From positions 9,238,001-9,302,000 of the forward strand of contig JBANAY010000004.1 in assembly GCA_037952775.1 (NCBI GenBank): DNA of 64,000 nt. The letters run 5' to 3'. Below the pieces are notes generated by a model. The model saw nothing but the letters and a program-made list of their open reading frames with translations. It ran no database searches and was not told the DNA's origin. Positions 23,926 through 34,400 of the stretch are shown one piece after another. Each line of letters starts with the position of its first letter. Position 1 is the first letter of the stretch. Both the position numbers and the translations under genes were made by a program. The DNA is from Clonostachys chloroleuca (lineage: Eukaryota; Ascomycota; Sordariomycetes; Hypocreales; Bionectriaceae).

Positions 23926-26876
23926 TTACATTACGACGCAGTCCGGTTCTTCCGCTTTCCGAGCCCTGTTCAGTCTCTCTGTTCTCTTCTCCGAAGTCTC
24001 GATCTTGTTCCAATACATGTTCTCGACGAACCCGCAGCGGCTCTTTTCAAAGAGCTTGGCGATCGCCTTCATACACTCCTCGTCCTGGCCCTCCAAAGCA
24101 ACCATGACTAGCCGGTTGCGTTGATCGCCTCCGAAGTTCGTGCTTCGTATGCGTTCACGTAGACAGGGTTGCGCAGTTTCTTGAGTTCCTCCTCCAGCAT
24201 CTCGAACCACACGTAGACGGAAGCCGTCACCCAGACGAAGCTGAGTCCCAAAACGGGTTGGTCGCCGCACACGCTGTTGTACACGTCCCATCCGCAGAGC
24301 TGCATCATCTCCTCTAGGTTCATCGATCCTCCGGGCGAATGCTTCTTCCGCATGTCCTGGTCTCCGGTGATGACCCCTTTGAACCACTTCGGGTCGGCTC
24401 TTCGGATCTTGTCCATCATGTCCCTGTTGAACGACTCGTGCTCAGCGGCCGCAACGCCCTGCCACGGGTTGAGAGACGAGAGCTGAGCGATCTGCTCCGC
24501 CGTGCATCCGCGAGCCTTGGCACGCCGAGCGAGGGGTGAGTCCGGATCGGCCAATTCCAGACGCCCGGTAAGGCCATCCTTCTTCATCTTGAGCCGGCTA
24601 AGGCGCAGCATGCAGGTGAAAGTCTCAAGCGGGATCTCCTCGTCCGATACTCGATCCGGATTCCACTCTGCTTGGTGGACGAGCTGCACATACGGCTTGG
24701 ACTTGAACAAAATGTTTGATTTGGGGTCCAGCAGGCCGAGGATGTGGTTGGCGTTCTTTGAAGACTTGAGCTTCATCGCTCGGGCGGTGGAGCTCTTGGC
24801 CTGAACGTTCTTGGCGTGAGATGAGAAGGTTTGGGCAAATTTGGAAGTTGGTGCTTTGCCCGTTGGAAACAGTGCCTCGGAAAAGATTTTTTCAAGCGCA
24901 AGCCAAAGCTCCACCGGTGTCTTCAGGTATCTCTTCTTCACCACCATGTTGTGCAGGTGAATGAGCATGGTGGCCTCGGGAACCTGATCCCAGATGTAGG
25001 TGCTGACCAGGTAACTCAACTCAAGTGCTTCTAGCGATCCGACGCCGCACTGGAAGGGCGAGTAGTCATACAGGCCGTTCGCATTGGTATCTGCGAATCG
25101 CGAGGTGGGAATCGTGTCCAGACCGGCGGCGAGAATGGTTTGGCCCATACAGCCGTTGAACTCATCTCTGATCTGGTTCAGAATCGCACATCTTGCGCCA
25201 TGCAACTCGGGGTTGCCCCTTCTGATGCCATCGCGCTCTAGCATCTGCCGTAAGACCGATTCAGCTTGCAAAGACCCGGTAAGGGCTTCTTGGCCGCGAT
25301 TCAGGATAGGGTCCAGGTCTCGCCTGGGAACAAAGTTATGGCTCGGAGGTCGCAGCACATGACCGTGGATAAAACTCAGCGACCATCCGCGCGATACGGT
25401 CCAAGAATCCACGATACACTAGAGCTGAAACACAGGGTGTGGGAGGACCTTACTCTTTATCGCAGTGCCTGGCTTCTGCCATGCGAGCGAGTTGACGAAA
25501 GCGGCGAATTCGTTCAGTCCGAAGAGTCGACGGTGTGCGTGCCACGGGCCGGAGGATGACCAGTCGACCTGGGAGAGATCATGGCTTTCGCTTTTCAAGG
25601 TGTTGCGATGAACAACAACAGAGGAGAAGACATTGACCAAGTCGTAGAGCCATTTGATAGTGTAAGCACGGCGCCATTGGATTCGTTCCTCCTAGGTGGC
25701 AGTTGCGAGGTTGAGTTTGGGGTTCCGATTCTTGATCTCGGCCTGCATTCTTTTCGTCGGTTTTCCGGTGCGGTTCAGCTGGAAGTCGGTAATAAAGTCG
25801 CAGAGGTCTTTGTAAGAGTACATGAGGAACTGCTCCTCGATATCCAGGTACGTATCATGCACTAGGTGAGGTGCCTGCCCACCAGGGCCGCTTGCCCACA
25901 AACCAATTTCGAAGTTGTCCCTCGTCTTCTCGGGACTTCCTCTTGTCATGGCGTTTAGGATTGCGTCGAATGAATCATTTCCGGGATACTCAACGAAGAT
26001 TGAGGACTGCATCTTCTTGATTGTGGCGATGGCTACGTTGGACATAGCGCCGGCGACGGCACGGTTGAGATCATCGTAGGCTACCTCACTCCACTTGTCT
26101 TGGATCGATGATCGAAGGACTAGAATGTTTCTGAAGATGAGGTAGACGTCCATAAGGTAGTCGGTCAGAAGGCCGGTCCCATCCTCACCATTGCCGGAGT
26201 TGAACTCTTCCACGATCTTGTAGCTTTCCAAGGGCAGATCCTCCAGAGCGGCCTGTGAGGAAGATGATGCCTGGTGCTGCTTGTTGCCGCTTTTGCCCCT
26301 CTTCCCTTTCCCTTTGCCCTTCTTTCCTTTACCAGATTTGTTTGTCTGGCGCCGTCTTGCCGCAGATGCCTTCGGGAGCTCAGTCTCTTCTTCAGAACTG
26401 GCATCAGCGACACCACCGATGTCGAGGGCAGATAATTTGTTGGAGAAGATGACTTCCTCGATAGTTTCTTCGTCGTCTGCGCGCTGACCTGCTGCTTCTG
26501 CTGATCGCCAGGCGAGCCCTCCAAGTAACTCAAAGGTCTGCTTGAGCACGTCGATGAAATGTCTGTGGGAGGTGTTGCTTCTCTCCAACTCAGGGTCTGG
26601 GTCCGAGCCGGCCATCTTTTCGAAAATACTATGGGCCTGCGAACGGTCGCCAATAATGGATTCGAGCAGCCGGAAGATGATGGAGGTGGTGGTTTCATTC
26701 TTGGCGATGAGGGATGACATGGCCACCAAGCCGGAAACCGTGGTCTGACCAGACGAGTTGACCGGGAGAGACTCATCTTGTTGCGATACTATTAGACGAT
26801 TAGATGTGTGGACCAACCAGCACACGAGATATCTCTGATCCCTCTTATACGAGGCATAGAGGTTGTGGTCGGCCAT
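23926..26876 (-). pseudogene. DUF6604-domain gene with two C-to-T type stop codons and a late frameshift
   Basis: One intronless reading frame spans nearly the whole locus (about 983 codons). The N-terminus (YKRDQRYLVCWLVHTSNRL) is that of fungal DUF6604 proteins, whose function is unknown. A Lys/Gly low-complexity stretch (SGKGKKGKGKGKRGKSG) follows at about residue 180. Further landmarks are WRRAYTIKWLYDLVNVFSS, WHAHRRLFGLNEFA, DSWTVSRGWSLSF, YDYSPFQCGVGSLEALELSY and EATMLIHLHNM. The frame is interrupted by TAG at 25692-25694 (between ATAT and EERIQWRR) and TAG at 25419-25421 (VFQL, stop, CIVDSW). Family memory suggests Gln at the second site, so CAG to TAG is likely. Near 24130-24145 the frame shifts by one to reach FGGDQRNRLVMVALEGQDEE and the C-terminus at 23926. 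The copy cannot make a full protein. Confidence 0.85.
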
Positions 26877-27778
26877 GGTTCTTGAGAATGTCGGGGAATG
26901 ATGGAGAGAGGCGCGTGGCGGGTTGGTTGATGTTGGAAGAGAAAAACAAGTGAAAAACTGAGTGCAGGTTGTGAGTTGTACGTCCCACGTGAGTTTTGGG
27001 GGAGCGTGTCAGGTTACGTTACACACCGGATCACGAACCTGCGCTATGAAAACAATACGCTACAGTTATGAAAACAATGAATGCAACGTGACTTGATGCT
27101 CAAACAGCCCAGACGCGATCTCGCTCAAAATTTGTAACTTTGCAGATTGAGACCTTGGTCACTTAAGACATGAAGCTGGTGAACACTCAGAAAGAGGTAC
27201 AGTGAAATCTGGCCAAAATGCTTGCCTTTGACTTGAGAAACAACTACATTCAAGGTATCTCTTGTAAAATAATATTCATCTGTATTGGAGATACGCAATC
27301 TAAATAACAAGAATCCAAACCACAAGTGAATTCCCAAGCGCTCGGTGTCACTTATTCCTATTTCCCATGTTTCGTGCTGCTGACGGCTCAGTTCGCCGTT
27401 GGAACTGTTGCTCTGGTAGAGAATTCATGCAACAACATACTACGCCATCTATCTTCTTGACCAAATTTTGGAAGGAGAAAAAAATCGGTTGTGTTTCGAA
27501 CTGAGTGTATCTCGAATGTCGGTCTCAGAAAAAGGATAGTGTACCCTGTTCCAAAAAGATACGTCACCAGCTGCCCAAGGATTATTGATGAGACGCAATT
27601 GGCGGAATGTTTGAATGTGGGGCCTTTCAAACAAGGTGGCCTCAACCAATGATTGCATTATTAGTCAGCCGGCTATCGTAAGCGCTCAACCTCATCTCTT
27701 ACCCAACAATGCCAACGGTTGCATCAATTGATCTTCTGCCAAGGTCGACGGCCCCAAGGCATATCAACCGGCTTCGCC
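26877..27778. other. Divergent spacer between DUF6604 pseudogene and Zn2Cys6 gene
   Basis: Upstream region shared by two divergent loci. Minus-strand frames of 70-85 codons at 27125-27337 and 27388-27645 have no recognisable domain and do not join into a plausible gene. No clear TATA box was identified. Confidence 0.35.
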
Positions 27779-30080
27779 ATGTCGAGCCTACTCTCTCCAT
27801 CGGAGAATGATTCTCCCGCCATCCCAAACCCCCTACCGTCTCCTCAGGCACCGAAACCCACGCGCGTCTTGGCTTGCGTCTTGTGTCAGCAGCGCAAGAT
27901 CAAATGCGACCGCAAGTTTCCCTGCGCTCACTGCCTCAAGCAGGGCCTGCAATGCGTTCCCGCCACACAGGCCCGCAGGCGACGGCGGTTCCCTGAGAAG
28001 GACCTCCTGAGGCGGCTTGCGCAGTACGAGGACCTCCTGCGCGCCAACAACATCCGCTTCAATCCTCTCCACCAGACCCCCGGCACTGCGGGGAAAGGGA
28101 ACGATGCCGGTGCTGATTCTGATAGTTCCGATGACGAGCAATCTCACTCGCACTCAGCAGCGTCGCCAACACCGTCCTCGAAGCCTTTGGATGTGTTTGA
28201 TACCAAGTGCGTGCTTACAGCTCTCCCGTTCCACTGATTAGATTTGAATGGCACTAACGAGGACCAGGAGCATCTGGCTAGCCATTTGCCAAGAGGTAAG
28301 ATCTGTTGACAAGCAGACCGAGATCTAGCACTAACAGATTGCCAGGGCCAAGCATCGACTTCTTCAGGTCAAGTAGAGGGTGCCGACAGCCTCGAACGCA
28401 CTGTGAAGGATGCATTGGAAATGGAACGAGGCAGCGACTACGATCTGTTTCTATTTGGATCTCCCCAAGCATCTGTAGACCTCTCTACATTCCACCCCCA
28501 GCCTGTCGAGATATTCAGGCTGTGGCAAATTTACCTCGACAATGTCAACCCCCTCCTCAAAGTCATCCATGTGCCCACCATGCAAGGGCGCATTATAGAG
28601 GCCGTTGGCAACGTTCATGGTATCAGTCCTCCAATGGAGTCACTCATGTTCTCAATCTATTGCATAGCCATCACCAGTCTAAGCAACGACGAATGCCAGT
28701 CCATGCTTGGGATGTCACAGACAGATTTGCTAACCAAATATCAATTTGGATGCCAACAGGCTCTGATGAATGCGCGGTTCCTAGTTTCTAGGGAAAGAGA
28801 CACCCTGATCTCTCTGTATCTATTCCTCGTTGGTCAACCCCTATCTTGTCTTATGTTGCGATGTCTAACAGGCACCGCAGCTATCTCTTCGCCCCGAGAT
28901 GCATCCGCGATCACTCAGCGCAATGTTCTCCATTGCCATACGAATTGCCAAAGTTCTCAAACTCCACAGAGAACCGCCACTGGAGAGATGTTCGGTTTTC
29001 GAGTCCGAGATGCAACGAAGACTTTGGTGGTCGCTTGCGCTTGATGATACTCGCCGCTGTGAGGTAGCCGATGTCAGCGATGATGCTTCATTATCACCGG
29101 CATGGTCGCGCAAGACCCCTGCCAACGTGAACGATTCCGATCTGCGGCCCGATATGAAGGAAATCATAGCCGGCGGCGCCAAGGTATCTGAGTCCATTTT
29201 CGTGGTTGTCCGGAGTGAACTGGCCGACTTTCTCCGTCACACGTCCGCGTTCCTGGATTTCCACCACCCCAGGCTCAAACCTATTGCAAAGGAATTGCCA
29301 GATGGCGGATCTCTCCTCTCTTTGCGTAAGCGAATAGAGAATGATTATCTCCAGTATTGTGACCCAGAAAACCCCATCCACTACTTGACGATCTGGACAA
29401 CACATGCCTTCATTGCCAAACAACGCATGATACAATACTACGCGACCCTCGCTCATTCCGGCCTCCCAGCAACAGAAATCGAAATGGATGATGCCATGAT
29501 TCTTGCCTTTGAAATGCTGGATTGTGATACCAAACTCATGTCCTCACCCAAAACGAAGCCTTTCATCTGGTTCATAAGATCACACTTCCCCTTTCCTGGA
29601 TACATGCATATCATCTATGATCTCAGACGCCGCCCGTTCAGCCGGCACTCTGACCGCGCCTGGGAAGTCATGGCAAACAACTACGACTTCAGAATCCACA
29701 CCATGTCCAGGATGAAAGGCCCCATCACCAGGGTATTCGGAAAGTTCATCCTACGGTCCTGGGATGCCCGTGTAGCCGAATGGAAATCGGACCAGCCGCT
29801 AAAAACTCCACGGATCGTCCAGCAGATTTGGGAAATGGAGGCCAAGGACAACCCCCCTACCGATAACATGGCTTGGGGCAACCTGGGGAATACCCCGGAA
29901 GTGAAACTAGAAGATTCATTCAGCACGATGCAGCCGCTGACCTTCACAAGCAGCGATCTATATGATCTGGCTGGGTCGGGGGGCATGAACGGGCTTATCC
30001 CGGGCGACTTCACCAACTTCTCAAGCCAGGGCGCTTTTGACTTTATGACGGATCAGTACAACTGGCCCTCGGGAACCTAG
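27779..30080 (+). CDS. Zn2Cys6 transcription factor with fungal_trans middle domain
   Basis: Four exons (27779-28206, 28268-28295, 28346-28828, 28872-30080) encode 715 aa; exon 2 is only 28 nt. Residues about 32-60 form the binuclear zinc cluster CVLCQQRKIKCDRKFPCAHC followed by the sixth Cys (C-x2-C-x6-C-x5-C-x2-C-x6-C). A basic linker (RRRRRFPEKDLLRRL) and short coiled-coil-like helix follow. The middle homology region includes RLWQIYLDNVNPLLKVIHVP, SLMFSIYCIAITSLS, MHPRSLSAMFSIAIRIAKVL and EMQRRLWWSLALDD, as in fungal-specific transcription factor domains. A long C-terminal tail is rich in acidic and polar residues, a possible activation region. The product is nuclear and binds CGG-type half sites if it behaves like the family. 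It is convergent with the repeat precursor gene, whose expression it might control. Confidence 0.9.
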
Positions 30081-30711
30081 GACTTGAACATTGTATCTGA
30101 AGTTGAATTGAAAGGCGTGGTAGTTTTTACTTTTGGTGCCCATAGATAGGGCTCTAGAACCATTTTCATATATCTCATGCTATATTGTTGTATCAATAGA
30201 ATTTATTCCCCTTTACATCTCAACGCTAGATACATGATCATGACAAACAACTCACCTAATCTAAGAAAGAAAGCACCAAGTCAACAATGAGATGCATGGT
30301 TTCTGTTCGTAGACGTACTTCGGCGAGATCTTTTTCGTCAAACTGACAAGATAGAGTTATCACTGTGCAATGTCATATCACAAGAGCTACGCTCAGATCA
30401 CTCACACGTTTCACCTAAATGTACCAGGCAATTCATCAAAAAAGAAAAGGGCAGTGGGCCCATCCATGTATTGAAGATATGTACGAGATCTCTCAAAAAG
30501 GAGCCAGTGGTAAGAATAAAAAAAAAAAAAAAAAAAAAAGCTGCTAAGGCATGCTACCAGATTCCGTAAATCATGAATCCGGCTCATCAATAAACTCCTA
30601 TCATTGTATCCTCCCAGTATTTCTCGCACTATCTTGACTTTATCAAGAGTATTTCTTATATTGAATCCCTACGGACAGCTGACCAGGTATTTTCCTGGCT
30701 CGAGATCCCAT
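30081..30711. other. 3' spacer with a poly-A tract
   Basis: Spacer between convergent genes. An uninterrupted run of 22 A lies at 30518-30539. It may be a simple repeat or the scar of a retroposed RNA; no flanking target duplication was evident. Confidence 0.5.
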
Positions 30712-31730
30712 TTAAGCCTTCTGGGGCACCTTGGTGAAGTCCTTCCAAGCGCGGCTGATTGACCAGTACTTGTTCTTGCTGAAGGGAGTCTTGGGGGCCT
30801 TAGACAGTGGAACAGCTCGGTTTAAGCGGGTCTCGAGATCGACTTCTTTCTCAATAGAACGAGGACCAGGGCGGTTGACGTGGACACCAGCGCTACTACG
30901 ATGACCACCCTTGCCTCGGGTCTCGATGGAACGAGGGCCAGGACGGTTGACGTGGACACCAGCACCATTACGATGGCCACCCTTTGCTCCGCGAACCTCC
31001 AGCTCCTCGTAGATATCGCGAGGACCAGGGCGGTTGATGCGAATACCAGCGCTATTGCGGTGGCCACCCTTTGCTCCACGAGTCTCCAGCTCCTCGAAAT
31101 ACCGCTCGTAAAGCTCATCGAGATCACGCTCATCGAGCTCCTCGTAGATATCGCGAGGACCTGGACGGTTGATGTGAACACCAGCGCCATTGCGGTGACC
31201 GCTCTTCGCTCCGCGAGTTTCCAGCTCCTCAAAGTCACGCTCGTCAAGCTCGTCCTCGAAATCACGCTCGTCAAGCTCATCGAGATCCCTCTCGTCGAGG
31301 TCCTCCTCGTCCCGCTCCTCAAGTTCTTCAACGTCACGTTCGTCGAGCTCGTCGTCATCTCGCTCCTCTAGTTCGTCGACATCGCGCTCGTCGAGTTCTT
31401 CAATGTCACGCTCGTCCAGTTCGTCGGCATCGCGCTCATCGAGTTCCTCCTCATCTCGCTCTTCGAGCTCCTCGACGTCACGCTCCTCGACCTCCTCGGC
31501 CTCTCGCTTGCCGGCGTGGGAAGACGGGGGTTGGGCACGACCTGGATGCTCATGGTACGGGTGTCGAGGATGGAGGCTTCCTCGACGGTGCGGGCATCGA
31601 GAGACTCAGCCTCGGATCTCTGGACCAGGGTGAGGTCGTTGGTGCCCTGGTCGATTTCCAGGGCGAGCCCGCGGCTGGCGAGGCCAACCCACAGGAGGGC
31701 GGCGAGGCTGAGGTTCTTGGCGGCGACCAT
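30712..31730 (-). CDS. Secreted tandem-repeat precursor protein (KEP/RiPP-precursor-like), with a frame break in a C-run
   Basis: The minus strand encodes a signal peptide (MVAAKNLSLAALLWVGLASR, about residues 1-24) and a ~50-residue spacer. A Lys-Arg-Glu-Ala site (GKREAEEV, Lys about residue 75) resembles Kex2/Ste13 processing sites. Then follows an acidic repeat of ~100 residues built on (D/E)ELDERD units. After it come four modules of the form GHRN(G/S)AG(V/I)(H/R)(V/I)NRPGPR(D/S)I, at about 31147-31209, 31010-31078, 30929-30999 and 30861-30920 (the last with HRSS). Modules 1-3 are preceded or followed by (T/V)RGAK or TRGKG. The C-terminus (NKYWSISRAWKDFTK) is not repeated. The signal-peptide frame joins the repeat frame only if one base is added in the CCCCC run near 31523; then 339 aa are open. 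No zinc, catalytic or membrane motif is seen. Function is unknown; processing into repeated peptides is inference. Confidence 0.7.
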
Positions 31731-33685
31731 CTTAAATATGTAAGGAAAAGAAGAAGGATGAATTGGAAGGAAAGAAGATGCGGTTGGAAAGGGGTCTGTA
31801 TGGTAAAAAGAAGGCTAACGCTGAATAAACCGACTCAAGGAAAAGCTAGAAGACCAGCTGCTAGGTTGATGATAATGAAATAATAGTTGATGATGGGAAA
31901 GAAGAGGTCGGCCTGGAGTAGAGAGAGGAGAGAGAAAGGCCTAAATACACTCTCGCGTAGGATCATTCGTGTGGCCCTGGCCGGCAGTTGAGCCATGGAA
32001 GTCGTCAGAATCTCAAGTCCCTAAAATTAGAGATCACGCGACATGGGGCAGCGACGACTCGAAATTCGAAACTCGAAACTGCTAACCCCCTTTTAGCCAT
32101 GCTGGAGACCCGCGACCCCTGCGAACGAGACCTGCGAACGATCTGGGCTTGCGCGTCCAATGCCGTCTGCGGGCCAGGCAGCGGAGATTGTCGCCAGACA
32201 AGGGTTGAAGCTGACCAAAGTGCCGGCTTTCTCCTGGTGAGGATTGGTGCCTGTCGCAAACGGCCCCAAAAGCCCAAACAACTGCCAAGATGCCGGCATC
32301 GAAATCCTCCGCAACAATCGGGACCGAGAACGATTGGCCAGAGAACACATCCCCCCTGCACTCATATTAACCTCGCTGTAGAGCCAATCCGGCCCCTGGT
32401 TCCATGTGCTGGAGGAGCCGTGCTAGGCTCCGAAGGGTTATTACCGGCACTTCTAACCTAATATTATAAATATCTTTTGATCCCCACTTGTAATCTCCTG
32501 TCCTCATCGTGACCTGCGTGTCCAGGGATCAAGCAGGCACGTCATGCCAATGATCATTGATCTCCAATAGGAGGATTCGCGAATTCTTTCCAAGATTGGT
32601 CTAAGCCTGTGGAGCTGATGAACTGCAGGAACGGCCACATCAACTACGAATGACGAGGGTAATCGAGCGGATTGTGTAGATGCGAGCTGCGTACAAAAGC
32701 AATCCGCTAGATCGTGTTCAACTTCCAAACTCAAGTCGGCATACATCCCACCCGTACGCTACGATTAAGCAAGAAAGCTAAAGAAAAGGTAGATCCACAT
32801 TCATTTCCCACAATATTCTTAAGAATGGGCCTCGACGGATCAAGTACACGATCTTCACGACTCGGCGGGGAGGCAGTTTGGGGTACAGGGTAGGCTTCAC
32901 AATGTCGAGATTCTCCTGAGCCATCCAAAAATATTCGACATACAGAGCCAAGAAGCTGTCTCATTGACTAAAACATGCCCCTTTGCCTAAGGGAAATGTA
33001 AAAGTTCGATATTTGTTTGATTGCTTATTTTGCTCATTGTTTTTGCTCACGTTGTGTTAGTGATAATTATGTACTAGTGTAGCAGATGAATCAAGATAAC
33101 GAGATGGATGGTCGATTTTCTAACTGACTTGTCGAAGTTCCATCAAGTTACACGCGCAAGAGACTGGTTCGAGTTAAGAGAAAGTGGTAATGAATTTCAA
33201 TTCTCCCTAGGAATCTTATCCAACCATGCCAAAAGCCCAACTCAGAACCCTGTATCCAACGTACACATTTTTCCAGTAGTTAAATACACAACGTTCTTTG
33301 AAGTACGCTCCTCTACCGTCAATCATCAATCCATCTCCGATTCTTCCTGTCTTCCCCGCCAAGTGTGATCACGGTTCTCGGGGGTACTCGCCGCCGGCTG
33401 ATACGGGGAGGGCTAAGCAAGTGGGTCATGCGAGCGTCTGTTGGAGCGAGGAATTCTTGAATAGGCGACTCAAATTCTTTTGAGACCAATTTCTGCCCCT
33501 AGGAAATGTTAGCAACTATGTTCGAACGACCCTGTTTCCGAAATCAGGTTGTCTGTACTTACTGTCAGGGCATGAGCCAAGCGTGCTAAAGCTACCACTC
33601 GTGGGCGTTCGAAGCCGTTGGTGTGGGGCCGACTATCGGCGACCGACCGAGTGGTTTGGCTGTGCCTCTTGAAGTGGTTTTGCGG
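31731..33685. other. Upstream region of the repeat precursor and gene-free stretch
   Basis: Contains the likely promoter of the minus-strand repeat precursor (31731-31980, purine-rich) and about 1.6 kb without a supported gene. Open frames of up to 157 codons (31988-32461 plus) mirror minus-strand frames and show no domain. Confidence 0.4.
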
Positions 33686-34052
33686 AGGTGTGACGAAGCT
33701 TTGATCTGCAAAGATGCGAGGTGTCAGTCTAATTATTGGCGCCATTGAATGTGAGCGATTGTTCACCTACCTTGGAAGTAAAATCTTTTTTTGCCAAGTG
33801 CCCCCAGATTGTTTTCTCGGAGGTGTGATGAAGTGTTTGATCTACTATATGAGGTGTGTTAGCCTAAGCATTGATATAAATGAATGCAAGGAGTGTTCAC
33901 CTACCTTGGTGGTAAATAATCGTCTGGGAAGTGCCCTCAGGTCGTTGTTTCGAGAGTGTGATGAAGTGTTTGATCTACAAATATGATGCGAGTTAGCTTA
34001 AGTATTGGAGCCAGTGAATTTGAAGGGGTGTTCACCTACCACAAAAGTGAAC
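33686..34052. repeat. Three imperfect tandem repeats of about 130-135 bp
   Basis: Units start at about 33690, 33827 and 33958. Each begins with GTGTGA(C/T)GAAG(C/T)(T/G)TTGATCT(G/A)C. It continues through a diverged ATTGG/ATTGA middle with the conserved block (T/A)GTTCACCTACC. Units 1 and 2 add TTGG(A/T)(A/G)GTAAA and a GAAGTGCCC-like block. Unit 3 is cut short. On the minus strand every unit shows GTAGGTGAAC, a good splice-donor sequence. The array could therefore be a duplicated small exon or simply a satellite. Divergence between units is roughly a quarter of positions by eye. Confidence 0.65.
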
Positions 34053-34104
34053 CTTGTTGTCAGGAGAATGATACAACTCTCCACATCTGCGAGTATATGT
34101 TGAA

Positions 34105-34200
34105 GGTTGTATTCATTGTATTGAGATGTCGGGTCTGGCATTTTAGTTGCTGTTCTTTTGCTGTGTGAGTCAAGCTGCTCGGACTCTCACTCTGGTAGAC
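34105..34200 (+). repeat. Dispersed repeat family, copy 1
   Basis: This copy contains TATTCATTGTATTGAGATGTCG, then GGTCTGGCAT, TTGCTGT, GTGTGAGTCAAGCTGCTCGGA and CTCTCAC. Copies are found at about 45620-45740 on the same strand and at about 52260-52345 on the opposite strand. Copy 2 has an extra ~30 bp in the middle. No coding potential. Confidence 0.6.
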
Positions 34201-34233
34201 TGCACTCACTACTCGATGCTTTGTTGAAGGAAC

Positions 34234-34400
34234 GAACTGCGGCCCTACAAAACGTAGGGCCGCAGTTCTTTGCTCTCCCGGCCGCACCTGATCCGAGAGG
34301 TCTAGTGAAGGTCGTGTGGTGCGGCCAGGAGAGCAGCCTTCCCAACGACTGTCATGGCTCTTTCAGTTTGTCTGTATATTGAGCCATGACAGCCGTTGGG
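34234..34400. repeat. Array of three consecutive hairpins
   Basis: Hairpin 1 (34234-34268) has a perfect 15-bp stem GAACTGCGGCCCTAC with a 5-nt loop. Hairpin 2 has arms 34271-34287 and 34319-34335 (TGCTCTCCCGGCCGCAC paired with one mismatch) and a 31-nt loop. Hairpin 3 has 20-bp arms 34341-34360 and 34381-34400 (CCCAACGACTGTCATGGCTC, one mismatch) with a 20-nt loop. The three are separated by only 2-5 nt. The stems are unrelated in sequence. No open frame covers them. Confidence 0.8.

Noticed and set aside
30518..30539. Poly-A tract as the tail of a retroposed gene
   Set aside because: No coding sequence or target duplication was found next to it; kept as a simple repeat.
7181..31730. Tyrosinase and repeat precursor as one RiPP cluster
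   Set aside because: They are 22 kb apart, separated by unrelated and broken genes, and no DUF3328 or other RiPP-modifying enzyme is present.
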